A DNA stretch of 64,000 nucleotides, taken from Theropithecus gelada (taxonomy: Eukaryota > Chordata > Mammalia > Primates > Cercopithecidae). The position numbers and the translations under genes were made by a program. Where the stretch lies: contig NC_037689.1 of NCBI RefSeq assembly GCF_003255815.1, positions 19,383,253-19,447,252 on the forward strand, in the 5' to 3' direction. This document shows, piece after piece, positions 63,561-64,000 of the stretch; position 1 is the first letter of the stretch, and each line of letters opens with the position of its first letter. The notes beneath the pieces are model-generated. The model was not told the origin of the DNA. It worked only from the letters and a program-made list of their open reading frames with translations, and searched no databases.

Positions 63561-64000
63561 TACCTTGTCCTAGGACGCTCTTGATACCGAGGATCAGAAT
63601 ACTATTTAAATTTGTTCAAGGACATAGGAGGTTTAGTAACAGGAGACAAGGGTCTCTTGTAGAACCCAAAACTACCGGGGCTCACGGGGCCAGGGGCTGA
63701 GACCTAGAGATCTAGAAACGAGGCTGGGCTCTGTCCCTCTCCCTCAGCCTGGGGCCCACAGTCACTCCTCCCTGTGGTTTTCTGGGTGACCGGTGTGTTC
63801 TGTCTCTACTCGCTGACTCTTCCTTGACTCCTTTGTCTGATTATATCTAACTCAGTTTGGCTGCCCCAAATGGTGACTCTAACTCTGTGAAATGGTCTGA
63901 CAAGCTCCGGGGCCCACAAATCCTTCTCTGACTGATTTTCCGTCTCTGAGTTCAAAATCTCAGAAGAGAATCTCATTGATTCAGTCGGGGTTAGGGATTG
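63561..64000. other. Unique sequence, no gene seen
   Basis: No repeat or gene recognised up to the window end. Confidence 0.35.

Noticed and set aside
1..64000. tRNA, rRNA or small-RNA genes
   Set aside because: No cloverleaf with RNA polymerase III A and B boxes outside SINE sequence was noticed by eye. A tRNAscan or Infernal search would be needed to exclude them.

Overview
The window is primate genomic DNA with no gene I can support. Two young Alu copies (18039-18330 on the minus strand and 35191-35487 on the plus strand) carry the base changes of the AluYR lineage of Old World monkeys: GCCGGATC for GCGCGATC, CACCTCGCCCGGCTAG for CACCACGCCCGGCTAA, and GGCTTGAGCC for GGCGTGAGCC. The source is therefore most likely a macaque, baboon, vervet or relative rather than a human or other ape. 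The chromosome and locus were not identified.

The sequence is non-coding: intergenic, or the inside of a very long intron. Open frames longer than about 100 codons lie in Alu, MaLR or L2 DNA, in purine-rich low-complexity DNA, or in unique DNA without recognisable domains. No rRNA, tRNA, CRISPR array or intact transposon gene was seen. What can be annotated is repeat content: about 35 Alu copies or pieces, many MIR and L2 fossils, fragments of at least four old L1 copies, about ten MaLR-type LTRs, one MER5A-like DNA transposon, microsatellites, and blocks of unique sequence, a few of which look like candidate regulatory elements.

Layout. 0-9.4 kb: mixed L2, MIR, LTR and unique DNA with four Alus. 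9.4-18.3 kb: an L1 split by two Alus, a MIR split by an AluJ, an L2 copy spanning about 13.1-15.4 kb that is interrupted by an AluJ and by an LTR which itself holds an Alu, and a fold-back chimeric Alu at 16.9-17.2 kb. 18.3-22 kb: Alu-free, with MIRs and GC-rich unique DNA. 22.2-24.8 kb: a dense Alu cluster. 24.8-41.7 kb: L1, LTR and Alu DNA separated by unique blocks. 41.7-64 kb: Alu-poor (two full copies and two pieces), rich in MIR and L2 fossils and in the best candidate non-coding regulatory elements (50.9-52.4, 56.9-57.5 and 62.2-62.5 kb).

There are no genes to combine into a system. The points most worth checking are local: three hairpin or quasi-palindrome structures that look like template-switch scars (9.33, 12.07 and 24.97 kb), a head-to-head Alu fold-back, serial Alu insertion at one target site, and regulatory candidates with a perfect CRE (57.24 kb) and an adjacent AP-1 plus ETS site pair (16.14 kb). 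Repeat subfamily names come from memory of consensus sequences; RepeatMasker was not run.
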